Below, piece by piece: positions 9,998-19,581 of a DNA stretch of 47,290 nt. Made by a program: the position numbers and the translations under genes. Positions within the stretch are counted from its first letter, which is position 1, and each line of letters starts with the position of its first letter. The notes beneath the pieces were generated by a model. It did not search any database, was not told where the DNA came from, and worked only from the letters and a program-made list of their open reading frames with translations. The DNA is from Candidatus Zhuqueibacterota bacterium (GTDB lineage: Bacteria > Zhuqueibacterota > Zhuqueibacteria > Residuimicrobiales > Oceaniaggregativiventaceae): positions 1 to 47,290 of the forward strand of contig JAFGJN010000012.1 of NCBI GenBank assembly GCA_016929055.1, read 5' to 3'.

Positions 9998-12867
9998 TTG
10001 AGTGTTTTTTGCCAACTGGATTTTAATTTGCTGATATCTTGTTCAATAACGAGCTCGCCATTCAGATCCATGATGCTCAGAACGGGCTCATCAGCCACCC
10101 GACCGATTTCGGCAAAGTCACATTCAGCCAGAGCGTTTTCGAATTCGCTTTTGCGTCGTGCTTCGATTTCGCAGATAAAGCGCGAATTCGACTCGGAAAA
10201 TAACAGCCAGTCGGTTTGAACAACATCCGAGCTGCAGGGCACCTGGCGCGCATCGATAAAAGCCCCCAGATTACCGGCAAAGGCCATCTCGGCCAACGCC
10301 ACTGCCAGTCCGCCTTCCGAACAATCGTGGCAGGAGCGCACAGCGCCCTGTTGAATGGCTTGCGACAGGGATTTGAACAGATGGCGGGCATATTCCGCAT
10401 CCACACCCGGAACTTGAGCGGAGGACAAACCGCGATAGGCGTAATAATGCGATCCACCGAGCTCTCGGCGGGTGACTCCCACCATATAGATCAGATTGCC
10501 CGGCTTTTTGAGATCCATCGATATCACCCGACGTGCATCATCGATCACCGCGATAGCCGAGATGAGCAGCGTCGGAGGGATGGCGATGGTTTCACCGCCC
10601 TCGGTCTGAAACTCGTTGTTCAGGCTGTCTTTGCCGGAGATGAAGGGAGTGCGATAAATCTTGGCAATATCATAACAGGCTTGTGCCGCGCGCACCAGAC
10701 TGCCAAGGCGGTCGGGTTTATCGGTATTACCCCAGCAAAAATTGTCGAGAATCGCGATGTGTTCCGGATCGCCGCCGACTGCGATGATATTGCGCACCGC
10801 TTCGTCGATGGCGGAGGCAGCCATGTTGTAAGGATCGATGAGACCATAGTGGGGATTGAGGCCATTGGAGAGCACAACGGCGCGATACGAATCGAGCAGA
10901 GGCCGAGTGATCGAGGCATCTCCGGGACCATCGTTTTCGACTCCCACGAGCGGTTTGAGAACGCTGCCACCCTGCACCTCATGATCGTATTGGCGAATTA
11001 CCCATTCCTTGCTGCAGATATTCGGAGCAGCGAGCAAGGCGTGTAAAGCCGGCGTCAGATCGGCTGGATCGTCCGAGACCTGCTCCTCGATCGCGGGTGG
11101 CTGCCAATGCGCCTTGCGCACCGGCCTTGGCATACCGTTGTGCAAAAATTCCATATCCAGTTCGCCGACAACAGCGCCGCGATAGCGCAGACGAATTTTT
11201 CTATCGTCGGTCACTTTGCCGATAACCGTCGCTTCGACGTCTTCGGCTGCAAAAAGCGCCAAAGCCTCGTCCAATTTGTCCGGAGGTACAAAGATGACCA
11301 TGCGCTCCTGCGCCTCGGAGATCCAGATTTCCATGTAGGTCAAACCATGGTACTTGAGCGGTACGGTCTCAAGCTCCACCTGCGCTCCCGTGGTTTCCGC
11401 GAGCTCGCCGACAGCAGAGCTCAGACCGCCGGCCCCGCAGTCGGTGATGGCGCGATACAAACCGCGATCGCGCGCCTGTAGGAGGGTATCTACCAGCTTT
11501 TTCTCGACAATCGGGTTACCGATCTGCACCGCTCCGCTCCAGGTGCCCTCGCTCTCGGCATGCAGCTCTCCGGATGAAGCGGTGGCCCCATGAATGCCGT
11601 CGCGCCCGGTTCGGCCACCGACCACGACAATCAGATCGCCCGAGACCACGCGCTTCTCGCACTTGTCCACCGGCATGAGCCCAACAGTGCCGCAATAAAC
11701 GAGCGGGTTGCCGACATACCGTTCATCAAAAAAAACAGCGCCATTGCTGGTGGGGATGCCCATGCGATTGCCATAATCGCGCACACCGGCAACCACCCCC
11801 TGCATGACCCGCTTGGGATGGAGCACACCCTTGGGCAATTCGCTGTGCGGCAAATCTACGGGACCAAAGCAAAAGACGTCGGTATTGATGATCGGTTTGG
11901 CGCCCAGGCCGGTTCCGAGCGGATCGCGGATGACACCGCCGATGCCGGTATTGGCCCCGCCATAGGGCTCCATCGCCGAAGGATGATTGTGGGTTTCGAC
12001 CTTGAAACAAACATTGTAACGGTCGTCGAAACGAATGATACCGGCATTGTCTTTGAAAACGGAAACACACCAGGGCAAGTCGAGTTCACGAGTGACGCGA
12101 AAAACCGTCTGCTTGAGCAGATTGTCGATAACCCGGCCGTCAAACTCGATCAGACCCGTGAGTGTTTTATGGCTGCAATGCTCTGACCAGGTCTGCGCTA
12201 CCATCTCCAGCTCTATGTCAGTAGGCTCACGACCGATGCCGCGAAAATGGTTCTGGATGGTTTGCATTTCGACGTGATTGAGAAACAAGTCGCGTTCCTT
12301 GCTGATGCGCAGCAGTTCGGACGTGTCGGCATCGAGCAGAGGAACCGTCACCAAGCGGAATTCCGGATCCAGAGCTGGGAAAAAAAGCGTCTCGTCCGGT
12401 TGTCTAACATGCTCGATCACCCGGTTTAAAAGCAATTTCTGCACGATCAGATCTTTTTGCGCGTCAGAGAGATCGCCTGCAATTTGGTAGCGCCGGGCGG
12501 TTTTAACCTCCTTCACGGCCTCGATTCCCAAGTCGCGGATACCCTTGATCGTTGTCTGCGCTACCAGGTCGGTAACGCCGCGATTATAGGTGACTTCGAC
12601 CGACCAGCTCTCTTGCTCGGCATCCTGCTGTAAAAAACGATCGACGGCAAAATCGTCGGTAATCGCATCTGCCAAAAGCTCGGCTGCGATGCGCTTCTGT
12701 TCTGCTGCCGCGATCTCCCCCAACAGATAAAAAACACGAAAATAGTGCACGGAACGAATCGACTCGACCCCCAGATCTCGAGCTGAGAGGCGAATTTTTT
12801 CCGCATCCGCGTCATAATAACCTCGCTTCAGAGCGAGTTCGATTCTTGTGATCAACGCGGCCCTCAT
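9991..12867 (-). CDS. purL: Phosphoribosylformylglycinamidine synthase with two fused PurS-like domains
   Basis: 958 residues, between the small PurL (about 750) and the large form with a fused glutaminase (about 1300). Residues 1-75 and about 90-165 each look like PurS: an RGYYDADAEKIRLSARDLG repeat and a VEVTYNRGVTDLVAQT repeat, each ending near an LL-x-N-x-VIE type segment. The PurL catalytic part follows: MVAQTWSEHCSHKT, KVETHNHPSAMEPYGGANTG, GIPTSNGAVFFDERY, and in the second half ISGKDSLNNEF and HDCSEGGLAVALAEMAF. So PurS is supplied in cis, PurQ by the overlapping next gene. The start MRAALITRIE lacks a clear ribosome site. I recall a similar arrangement in some deltaproteobacteria. 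Confidence 0.93.
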   Translation of the reverse strand: MRAALITRIELALKRGYYDADAEKIRLSARDLGVESIRSVHYFRVFYLLGEIAAAEQKRIAAELLADAITDDFAVDRFLQQDAEQESWSVEVTYNRGVTDLVAQTTIKGIRDLGIEAVKEVKTARRYQIAGDLSDAQKDLIVQKLLLNRVIEHVRQPDETLFFPALDPEFRLVTVPLLDADTSELLRISKERDLFLNHVEMQTIQNHFRGIGREPTDIELEMVAQTWSEHCSHKTLTGLIEFDGRVIDNLLKQTVFRVTRELDLPWCVSVFKDNAGIIRFDDRYNVCFKVETHNHPSAMEPYGGANTGIGGVIRDPLGTGLGAKPIINTDVFCFGPVDLPHSELPKGVLHPKRVMQGVVAGVRDYGNRMGIPTSNGAVFFDERYVGNPLVYCGTVGLMPVDKCEKRVVSGDLIVVVGGRTGRDGIHGATASSGELHAESEGTWSGAVQIGNPIVEKKLVDTLLQARDRGLYRAITDCGAGGLSSAVGELAETTGAQVELETVPLKYHGLTYMEIWISEAQERMVIFVPPDKLDEALALFAAEDVEATVIGKVTDDRKIRLRYRGAVVGELDMEFLHNGMPRPVRKAHWQPPAIEEQVSDDPADLTPALHALLAAPNICSKEWVIRQYDHEVQGGSVLKPLVGVENDGPGDASITRPLLDSYRAVVLSNGLNPHYGLIDPYNMAASAIDEAVRNIIAVGGDPEHIAILDNFCWGNTDKPDRLGSLVRAAQACYDIAKIYRTPFISGKDSLNNEFQTEGGETIAIPPTLLISAIAVIDDARRVISMDLKKPGNLIYMVGVTRRELGGSHYYAYRGLSSAQVPGVDAEYARHLFKSLSQAIQQGAVRSCHDCSEGGLAVALAEMAFAGNLGAFIDARQVPCSSDVVQTDWLLFSESNSRFICEIEARRKSEFENALAECDFAEIGRVADEPVLSIMDLNGELVIEQDISKLKSSWQKTLKW

Positions 12868-12935
12868 GGTTTGGCACGAAAGGAAAATTAAAGGAATTTT
12901 ACAGAAAATTGGCCGGAAATACAAGGCTTAAATAA

Positions 12936-12968
12936 TTAACCCCGGGGTTAAAAATTAACCCCGGGGTG
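12936..12968. repeat. Doubly palindromic CCCCGGGG inverted repeat between two genes
   Basis: ACCCCGGGGTTAA (12939-12951) and TTAACCCCGGGGT (12955-12967) form a perfect 13-base inverted repeat around AAA, and each half contains its own CCCCGGGG palindrome. It lies 72 bases upstream of purL and 11 bases past the propeller gene. It could end the propeller transcript or serve as an operator for purL. Confidence 0.6.
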
Positions 12969-12977
12969 AAAGAGGAA

Positions 12978-14876
12978 TCAGCGCATCAATGTCATTTTGA
13001 GGATATGGCTCTCCCGGTTCAACGTCACCCGCGCAAAATAAATGCCGCTGCCAACCGGCCGCATCGCCTCATCAAAAGCATTCCAAGCGATGGAAACCGC
13101 CCCGGGATGTACGACTCCATCGTATAACCGCACCAGTCGCTGACCAGCGATATTATAAATATCGACACTCAACCTTCCGCTCTGGCGAGCCTCAAAGGCG
13201 ATGGTGGTTTGCGGATTGAACGGGTTGGGATAATTCTGAAGCAGGGTAAAAGCGTGGGGACGCGAACCGGCGGATTGCACCGCCGTCGGAATCTCTTTGG
13301 CGCTGTTGATCGCCACCACGGCGTCGAGATCGAAATCGCGAGAGGTGAAATGCGGACGCCACTTGTCGCCAACATCCGTGATGCGGACGTAGCGAATCCA
13401 TTCAAAACCGACATCGGCCAAATCGAAGGCGTCTGCACCGGATGAATCGGGGTCGGTGGGATGCATCGTGCTGCGAACCGGTGTCACACCGGCCAATCCT
13501 TCCAGCGTCGTTGTGTCGTATGGAAAAGTCACCCAGTTTTCACCGTCCTGACTGACGGAAACGATACCCGGTTCCACCACCGCCTGAGGCGAAAAATAAG
13601 AGATGAAACAATTTTCAAACACCAGCAGATCCGTACCCGGGCCATTGATGACAATGTTGTTCTCGAAACGCAAAACGATCTCGCCGCCATAGCCGAGTGA
13701 CAGGATATCGGAAGCTTTATAGGCGGGATTGTAGGCCGAAATCGAAGGATCCGGCGTCGGCGGCCCGAGAACATTGTAGGGAAAATAGCTCGAGCCGAAC
13801 CCCGACCAATTCTCTCCCGGTTCAAAAACGACCAAATTATCGGCCCAGGGATCGGTTTCTGGAATGGCGTCAAGAATCGCCAGGTCCTGAGCGCCGTCGC
13901 CAAAGCCATAGGTTTGTTCGATGGCGCCGCTTTGAGGATCGATACGCTGCACCACCCCGTCGACAAAGCCGCTCACATAAAGGTCATCGGTTTTGTCGTC
14001 ATACAAAAGCCGGGTGGCGCCTTTGGCAACGCGCACGGGATTGCCAGCCTTGTGCTGAAATTCGCCGCTGTAGACGTCGAATTTATAGAGAAACCCGCTA
14101 TGCTGGTCACCCCAATCGGCCATAAAGATCGAGCCCGATGGCAAACACACCATAGCGCCGGGCATGCCGCCGACGACAAAGGTGTCGACAACGGCGGGAT
14201 TATAGTTCCAAAAGCTGTCATAGAGGCTGACAGCAGCCAGTTGGCCAAAGGTTTGGCTATAATCGCCGGTGCACAAGACATAATAGCGATAGTCCGGAGC
14301 CGCCACTACCGCCTGGGGATTGGTCGGCACATTGATCGTCACAACAACCGAATCGCCGGCAATATCGATAAGCGACACCGAGCTCTGGGTATAATCATTC
14401 CATCCGCGCAATCCGGTGTTGGTCACAAAAGCGGTTTGGTCGTCGACCAGAATCCCCTGTGGTGCGATACCGACGGGGATTTGTCCGAGTACAGTTTTTT
14501 CAGCCACATCGACCACAGCGACGGTGTTGGCCAGTGATAGGGTGACATAACAACGGGAAGCGCCGACAAAGGCCATTTCGTAGGGATTTGAGCCCAGGGG
14601 TAAAGCGATTCGATCCGTTACGGTGGCGGTCCCTGGATCGATGACCAGAATCTCGGCGCTGCCGCTGCACAGCACATAGAGTGTGTTTTGCCAAATGACG
14701 ATCTGATTGGGATAAAGCCCCAATTCGAGTATATCGTTATCCAATTTGCCGCTTTCCAGATCCAGTCGCGACAAGGTGCGGCCGGTGCTGTTTTCCACAA
14801 ACAATGTGCGCGGCACAGAGGCATTTGCAAGGCTGAGGGCGTTAAGCAGCAACATCAGAAGCAAGAGTCGTTTCAT
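12978..14876 (-). CDS. Secreted YVTN-type beta-propeller with type IX sorting domain, candidate BtuG-like corrinoid binder
   Basis: 632 residues. A type I signal peptide (MKRLLLLMLLLNALSLANAS) without a lipobox is followed by a beta-propeller of YVTN/YncE type at about 20-335, with repeats such as NTVAVVDVAEKTVLGQIPVG and SVSLIDIAGDSVVVTINVP. Residues about 345-535 form a second all-beta domain with GGEIVLRFENN, DLLVFENCF and DFDLDAVVAI, a pattern I associate with Bacteroidetes cell-surface proteins in B12 loci. From about 545 a C-terminal sorting domain begins at LLQNYPNPFNPQT and ends in ILKMTLMR. In Bacteroides, BtuG is a propeller lipoprotein that captures B12 for BtuB; this gene follows a riboswitch-controlled BtuB-like receptor, so a similar surface role is inferred. 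AGGAG precedes the start by 6 bases. Confidence 0.8.
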   Translation of the reverse strand: MKRLLLLMLLLNALSLANASVPRTLFVENSTGRTLSRLDLESGKLDNDILELGLYPNQIVIWQNTLYVLCSGSAEILVIDPGTATVTDRIALPLGSNPYEMAFVGASRCYVTLSLANTVAVVDVAEKTVLGQIPVGIAPQGILVDDQTAFVTNTGLRGWNDYTQSSVSLIDIAGDSVVVTINVPTNPQAVVAAPDYRYYVLCTGDYSQTFGQLAAVSLYDSFWNYNPAVVDTFVVGGMPGAMVCLPSGSIFMADWGDQHSGFLYKFDVYSGEFQHKAGNPVRVAKGATRLLYDDKTDDLYVSGFVDGVVQRIDPQSGAIEQTYGFGDGAQDLAILDAIPETDPWADNLVVFEPGENWSGFGSSYFPYNVLGPPTPDPSISAYNPAYKASDILSLGYGGEIVLRFENNIVINGPGTDLLVFENCFISYFSPQAVVEPGIVSVSQDGENWVTFPYDTTTLEGLAGVTPVRSTMHPTDPDSSGADAFDLADVGFEWIRYVRITDVGDKWRPHFTSRDFDLDAVVAINSAKEIPTAVQSAGSRPHAFTLLQNYPNPFNPQTTIAFEARQSGRLSVDIYNIAGQRLVRLYDGVVHPGAVSIAWNAFDEAMRPVGSGIYFARVTLNRESHILKMTLMR

Positions 14877-14904
14877 GCATTTCTCCTTATCGCATTTTCA
14901 AGTC

Positions 14905-14929
14905 GGATTCGGTTAAAAGTGCCGAATCC
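14905..14929. repeat. Inverted repeat GGATTCGG-N9-CCGAATCC before the propeller gene
   Basis: An 8-base perfect inverted repeat lies 29 bases upstream of the propeller start codon. A near copy with the same 9-base spacing, also ending GTG before the right arm, lies before the saccharopine dehydrogenase gene at 26944-26968. Confidence 0.55.
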
Positions 14930-15021
14930 GAGTCGTTGTGTTTCTGTAGAAAAAATCGAGTTCTAAAACAGCCAACCCGTTCAGAGAAACAGACGATTGA
15001 CTGTGCACTTTCTCGAAGATA

Positions 15022-17256
15022 TTATTGCCATGAACAATCCAGAGACAATCGCCATTGCCGGCCCGGTAAAGGTGCGTTTTCGAACATGCTGACCGGTGTA
15101 TCGAGCAGATTAGAGATGGATAGACGGAGGGTATGATGCAGAGATAACCAGGAAAAAGGAACGGCGATGGTCACGTCGTGCAGCTGATAGTCATCCATCG
15201 CAACGGTATTGGCTTCGGTAACAAACCGTTTACCGATCCAGCGCCAGTCGTAGAGACAGTCGACCTTGCCGACGGCAAAGTGCAGGCCAACTTTGGCATT
15301 GTGTTCAGCGCGATAGGGCAGTTTCTTCCCACGCACTGTGCGTTTTTCGCTGAGGTTTTCGCTGTCGAGGTACAGATAGGATAGAGCCAGTCCATTTTGG
15401 GCGGATCGATCGGCAAATTCGATTTCGATTTCCTGGCCTTGCAGCCGGGCATCGGTATTGACCGGCGAAAAGACGGCAAAATTGCCCATGCGCCAGATAA
15501 TCAGATCGTCGATACGGTCATCAAATATGCTCCAGCGAATTTTTCCCGAGACCGGACCGCTCCAACCGGCGCTTAAATCGGCTTGGCGATTGGTCATTTT
15601 TTCCGGTTTAAGGGCCGGGTTTCCTTTGATGCGGAATTGTTGAAAAAAGAGGTCTGAAAAACCGGGTAAACGGAAAGAGCGACCGGTCTGCACCAAAAGA
15701 TGCCAATCGAATCCGATTTTTTTTTGCATGCTCAGTCGAGCGGTCGGGCTGACTTGGCGATCATGGCGTCGGAGTGAGAGCTGCTCGGTCCCGGCCCAAT
15801 CCAGGCGCAATGCGACCCCCAATTCGCAGCGATCGATGATTGAGCTTTGTTCAAAAAGAGTATATTCGCCATTTGTCCAAAGGCCCGCGCGGCCAAGATT
15901 CGCTTCACCGATGGGCGCACTATTGTAAGAGAAATGATCGGTATCGCGATAGCGCAGCCACTCGGTGTCGACCCCCAGGCGGAAGCCTAAGCGGGAGCTG
16001 AAACGCCGGCTCCCTTTGATCTCAGCAATCAGCTGTTCCAGATCGCTTTCGGTCCAATAGGGCGGCACGCTGCGGAATTCCAGCGGCACGGAAAAGCGGT
16101 CATAGCGGTTGCTGTACTCAAAAGATTCCTGTCTCCAGGCTATACTCCCGTCGATACTGCCGTTGGAAATTGGTTTGCGAAGAGACCAGCGCAAAAGCAG
16201 ACGATCGAGACGGGCACGGGCAAACGGAGTCAACTCAAAAACCCGTCCGGGCAAGCCGCGTTCGGAATTCATCAGTTGCAAGGACAACTGGGTGCTGAAA
16301 AGAGCGGGATCCCAGCCGATTTTGACAAAAACCGACCGATCGCGACTGTCGGCATTCATCCGCTCAGCTTTTTGGATAGAGCCTGCATGAGCAAAGGAAT
16401 AGGAGTATGTTCCCTCTGCCTCTCCCATTTCACCGGAGAGCAATAGATTCCAATCGGATCTGCGGCGCTGGATCAAGACTCCGACACGCCGATCGGCGAA
16501 TGAGCCGCTCTGAATCTTGCCGTCGACTCGATTTTCGGTGGCTCGCCGGGTGACAATGTGCACCACACCCGCCAGAGCTCCACTGCCATACTGATCGGAC
16601 CGGCCCCCTTTGTGCACCTCGATGCGCTCGATTGCTGAAATCGGGATAGCCGAAAGATCCGCTTTGCCGGTCGAAGGATCAGTCAGACGCACACCGTCGA
16701 TCAAAATCAGAACCTGATTGCTTTTGCTGCCGCGGATGGATATTCCAAAGTCGGCGTTTGAGCCGCCCGTCTGTTCGACTGTCACGCCGCCGAGATTCTG
16801 CAGCAATTCGCCTACCGAGGCGGCGTTGCTGCGGCGAATCTGCTCCGCATTCACCACCTGATCGGGTTCCCGAGCGGAAACCGCCTGATCGGCCGTCACC
16901 AGGATCAATGGCATCTGCAAGACCTGAGGCGAAAGATGGAAATCGACCCGCACCGGTTGATCCGCTTGCACGCGCACATGAGCGAGGCGTTGCGGTGCAT
17001 AGCCAATATAGGTCGCCAACAGTGTATATTCGCCAGTCAAAAGATCGGCAAATACAAAGCGTCCCTGGGCGTCGCTGGAAACGCCGAATCCGGTTCCGTG
17101 AATCTGTATATTGGCGCCGCTGAGCGGCTGGTTGGTGTCGGCGTCGCGGACATGGCCCTCGATCTGAATCGATTGCGGCCGGACCGGAATCACATGGGTC
17201 AGCAAGGCCGAACAAAGCATCAAGGGAACCATCCGTGCAGAGTGTCGCAAAGCCAT
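15022..17256 (-). CDS. TonB-dependent outer-membrane receptor, BtuB-like
   Basis: About 744 residues. After a signal peptide (MALRHSARMVPLMLCSALL) comes a carboxypeptidase-regulatory-like repeat at about 30-115 (GHVRDADTNQPLSGANIQI, GEYTLLATYIGY). A TonB-box-like PLILVTADQ follows, then the plug (VGELLQNLGGVTVEQTGG, ISIRGSKSNQVLILIDGVR, IERIEVHKGG, GALAGVVHIVTRRA), then a roughly 22-strand barrel ending in Trp-Gln. Receptors of this type import B12, siderophores or similar ligands. A cobalamin riboswitch lies directly upstream on the same strand, so B12 or another corrinoid is the probable substrate. The start at 17256 has only a weak ribosome site; ATG at 17232 is possible. Confidence 0.87.
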   Translation of the reverse strand: MALRHSARMVPLMLCSALLTHVIPVRPQSIQIEGHVRDADTNQPLSGANIQIHGTGFGVSSDAQGRFVFADLLTGEYTLLATYIGYAPQRLAHVRVQADQPVRVDFHLSPQVLQMPLILVTADQAVSAREPDQVVNAEQIRRSNAASVGELLQNLGGVTVEQTGGSNADFGISIRGSKSNQVLILIDGVRLTDPSTGKADLSAIPISAIERIEVHKGGRSDQYGSGALAGVVHIVTRRATENRVDGKIQSGSFADRRVGVLIQRRRSDWNLLLSGEMGEAEGTYSYSFAHAGSIQKAERMNADSRDRSVFVKIGWDPALFSTQLSLQLMNSERGLPGRVFELTPFARARLDRLLLRWSLRKPISNGSIDGSIAWRQESFEYSNRYDRFSVPLEFRSVPPYWTESDLEQLIAEIKGSRRFSSRLGFRLGVDTEWLRYRDTDHFSYNSAPIGEANLGRAGLWTNGEYTLFEQSSIIDRCELGVALRLDWAGTEQLSLRRHDRQVSPTARLSMQKKIGFDWHLLVQTGRSFRLPGFSDLFFQQFRIKGNPALKPEKMTNRQADLSAGWSGPVSGKIRWSIFDDRIDDLIIWRMGNFAVFSPVNTDARLQGQEIEIEFADRSAQNGLALSYLYLDSENLSEKRTVRGKKLPYRAEHNAKVGLHFAVGKVDCLYDWRWIGKRFVTEANTVAMDDYQLHDVTIAVPFSWLSLHHTLRLSISNLLDTPVSMFENAPLPGRQWRLSLDCSWQ

Positions 17257-17444
17257 ATGCTCGCTTTCAGAGAAACACAATAAAGCAACCTTTTGCGGCA
17301 AAGAGGCGCTTTCAGAACACCTTTGGAGCCGAAATTCGAACGGTAATGGTCGGGTTCACATTGATGAGCAGCGACGAGCTTTTCGCTGCGAATCGGCGGT
17401 ATGGCAGGTTGTGAAAAAAGCGCACTGTCATCCCTCACCCGCGA

Positions 17445-17640
17445 AGGTTGCAGTTCTGGGCGAGTCCGGCAGGTCTCCTGGCTTGCCCGAATCTGGCCGC
17501 CTTCCCATTCGTAAAAAGGAACAGTGGCGAAATGACCAGATCACAAAACCGAAGAATCGGAATCGGGCTTACAGTAGCGGGGCTGCGACGGATTTGCACC
17601 GTCTTCCCTTTACCGGCTCGCATGATCGGTTGGTGGCTGC
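17445..17640 (-). promoter_or_regulatory. Cobalamin riboswitch
   Basis: On the minus strand the conserved blocks occur in order: GGTAAAGGGAAGACGGTGCA, AATCCGTCGCAGCCCCGC, TACTGTAAGC, the GCCACTG box, GGGAAGGCGG, and AAGCCAGGAGACCTGCC (17484-17468). These match the adenosyl/hydroxocobalamin aptamer. The leader runs about 190 bases on to the BtuB-like start. Rising cobalamin would be expected to reduce receptor expression. Whether control is by termination or by ribosome-site masking is not clear from the expression platform. Confidence 0.95.
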
Positions 17641-17718
17641 GGTTCGGCATCGTGCCGATCCACAACGACAGCAATGTAGAAAACCAGCAGCAAAAATGCA
17701 ACAGATTTTCATGTCGGA

Positions 17719-19566
17719 TCAATCGTAAAAATCCCAGGCAAAACCCCAGCGAAAAAAACGACCGGGTTGAGGAAACCCGACCAGCGACTGCACATCGAGA
17801 TTGAGCGGATTTGCCAGCAGGGCAAATAGAGAAGCATCGCCGATTTCAGCGGTGATCTGCAGCCAGGGCAACGCAGCACCGGGCATGGGGTGAACCCAGC
17901 CTCCGACCTGAATATCCAAAGGCAACATTCCCTGCTGCTCGCCCCAGGCATCCAGGCCGGCCATGCAGCGAAAGTCGAGGTCACCGGAAAACCAGATTTG
18001 ATGAAATTCGAGTATGAGGCGCATTAAATAGTCGGGTCTGCCGTAAGAACCGGTCTGCACATCATCGATGGACTCAAATAACTGTCCACGCGCACTCAGG
18101 GTAAAATCGTGAATAAAGTTCCAGCGGGCGCCCAGGTCAATGCAGAGCTGTTCCTGCCCAGGAAAAGTATTGAAGCGTGGCACGGATTGCTCCGCTTCCC
18201 ACGTCAAGAGCACCGGATTCGTTCGCCGAATCCATGCGGTCGAGAAAGCGAGCTCAATTCGTTTGCCAGTGCGCTGAATGGCCAGACCGGCATGTGTTTG
18301 GCTCTCATCCGGCAGGTCGCTCCTACCCAGGGCAAAACTGCTGCGGCGCAGGTGTTGTTCAAGTGTCGGGGCGAAAGCCTCACCCCTGATCCAGCTCTGT
18401 AACCGCCACGGTCGTCCGATGTTCAGTTCGGCTGTCAACTCGGGAAACAGCTGCCAGGCGGTGGCGGTGCGACAGCTCAGGGCGCCGGCGTAGATTTTCA
18501 AGTCAGGCACACCCGACCAGTCCAACCCGGACCAAAACCGGCCGAATCGCTCGTCCCGATCCCCCCAGCTTGAGCTTTGCAGTCGAATCCAGTGCAGCTC
18601 TCCACCCAAAACAGGGGCCCAACTGCCTGCCTGACGCTGCCACTGACCAGACCAGATCGTGCGCCGAGCATCGACGACTTCCATTGCACCGCGATCTTGC
18701 AAAGGATAGTATTCGCGATAGAGATCGGTAATCTGCAGGTGTTGATGCAGATTCACCGGAAGATTTAGAGAAAAGCCGTGATCGGTTCGTACCTCTTTGC
18801 GGTGCGGTTGCATGATTTCAAGCTTTGGCGCTTCAGGCGGCGCCGCCGGCAAAAGCAAATCCACATCGGAGGTGTTGCGCAAAAGTGCGTAACGAAATGC
18901 ATATTTTTGTCCAAAGCGGTGTTCAACTCGAAGATCGATCTTTTGCGCTTCGTAGGGATGCAGGAGGTCGGTGCCGTCGCCGTTTTTCATCAGAATCCCG
19001 GCATCGATTTGCGTTTGCGGAGCGATCAATACCCCCAGGCGAAGATCGATATCATCATAACCCATCCCTCCGGTGCGATAGGCGACACGTGTGCGCACCG
19101 GCACTGCCGCCAATGAACGGCTGCGGAGGTCAATACTCAGGCCCGGAGCCATATAACCGGTATTCCGGTTCCCGGTATCAAGAATTACCCGTGTTTCCGC
19201 TACGCTTTCAGTAGGCACGAGATTGAGATCGGTTCGGCCGGTAACCGGGTCGGAAAGATCGAGACCGTTGTAACGCAGCATCATCCGGCCGAGCGGGGAA
19301 CCGAACAAGGAAGCGAAAAGCGGTTGGCCAACGCTGCCACGATCGGCGATCCAGATACCGGGAAAGATATCAAGGACGTCGGCAAACGATCTGTAGGGCA
19401 ATCGACGCGCGGCGGTGGAATCGCATTGCCAAAAGTGAAAGCTTTTTGACCCGGCTGACAAGTCCGGCGACGCGTCGTCTTCTGCCGATCGAGTCTGAAT
19501 CGGACAGAAAGCGAATGCGGACACGAGCAACAGTCGGCAAACCCCGGTGAAAGCGCTGGTTTTCAT
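17719..19566 (-). CDS. Outer-membrane protein with TonB-plug-like N-terminus
   Basis: 615 residues with a signal peptide (MKTSAFTGVCRLLLVSAFAFCPIQTRS). Residues about 50-130 resemble a TonB-receptor plug: FADVLDIFPGIWIADRGS, GRMMLRYNGLDLSDPVTGR, LVPTESVAETRVIL. The rest is beta-strand rich with a C-terminal FRWGFAWDFYD consistent with a barrel. It lacks the carboxypeptidase-like repeat of the adjacent receptor and is shorter. It lies 15 bases after the ECF S component and about 80 bases before the cobalamin riboswitch, so it is probably cotranscribed with the former and part of the same uptake locus. GGAAGGGA precedes the start. Confidence 0.72.
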   Translation of the reverse strand: MKTSAFTGVCRLLLVSAFAFCPIQTRSAEDDASPDLSAGSKSFHFWQCDSTAARRLPYRSFADVLDIFPGIWIADRGSVGQPLFASLFGSPLGRMMLRYNGLDLSDPVTGRTDLNLVPTESVAETRVILDTGNRNTGYMAPGLSIDLRSRSLAAVPVRTRVAYRTGGMGYDDIDLRLGVLIAPQTQIDAGILMKNGDGTDLLHPYEAQKIDLRVEHRFGQKYAFRYALLRNTSDVDLLLPAAPPEAPKLEIMQPHRKEVRTDHGFSLNLPVNLHQHLQITDLYREYYPLQDRGAMEVVDARRTIWSGQWQRQAGSWAPVLGGELHWIRLQSSSWGDRDERFGRFWSGLDWSGVPDLKIYAGALSCRTATAWQLFPELTAELNIGRPWRLQSWIRGEAFAPTLEQHLRRSSFALGRSDLPDESQTHAGLAIQRTGKRIELAFSTAWIRRTNPVLLTWEAEQSVPRFNTFPGQEQLCIDLGARWNFIHDFTLSARGQLFESIDDVQTGSYGRPDYLMRLILEFHQIWFSGDLDFRCMAGLDAWGEQQGMLPLDIQVGGWVHPMPGAALPWLQITAEIGDASLFALLANPLNLDVQSLVGFPQPGRFFRWGFAWDFYD

Positions 19567-19581
19567 GGGATTCCCTTCCGG

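Noticed and set aside
18178-18196. TGGCACG...TTGCT sigma-54-like match
   Set aside because: The spacing between the two elements is too short and it is inside a coding region.
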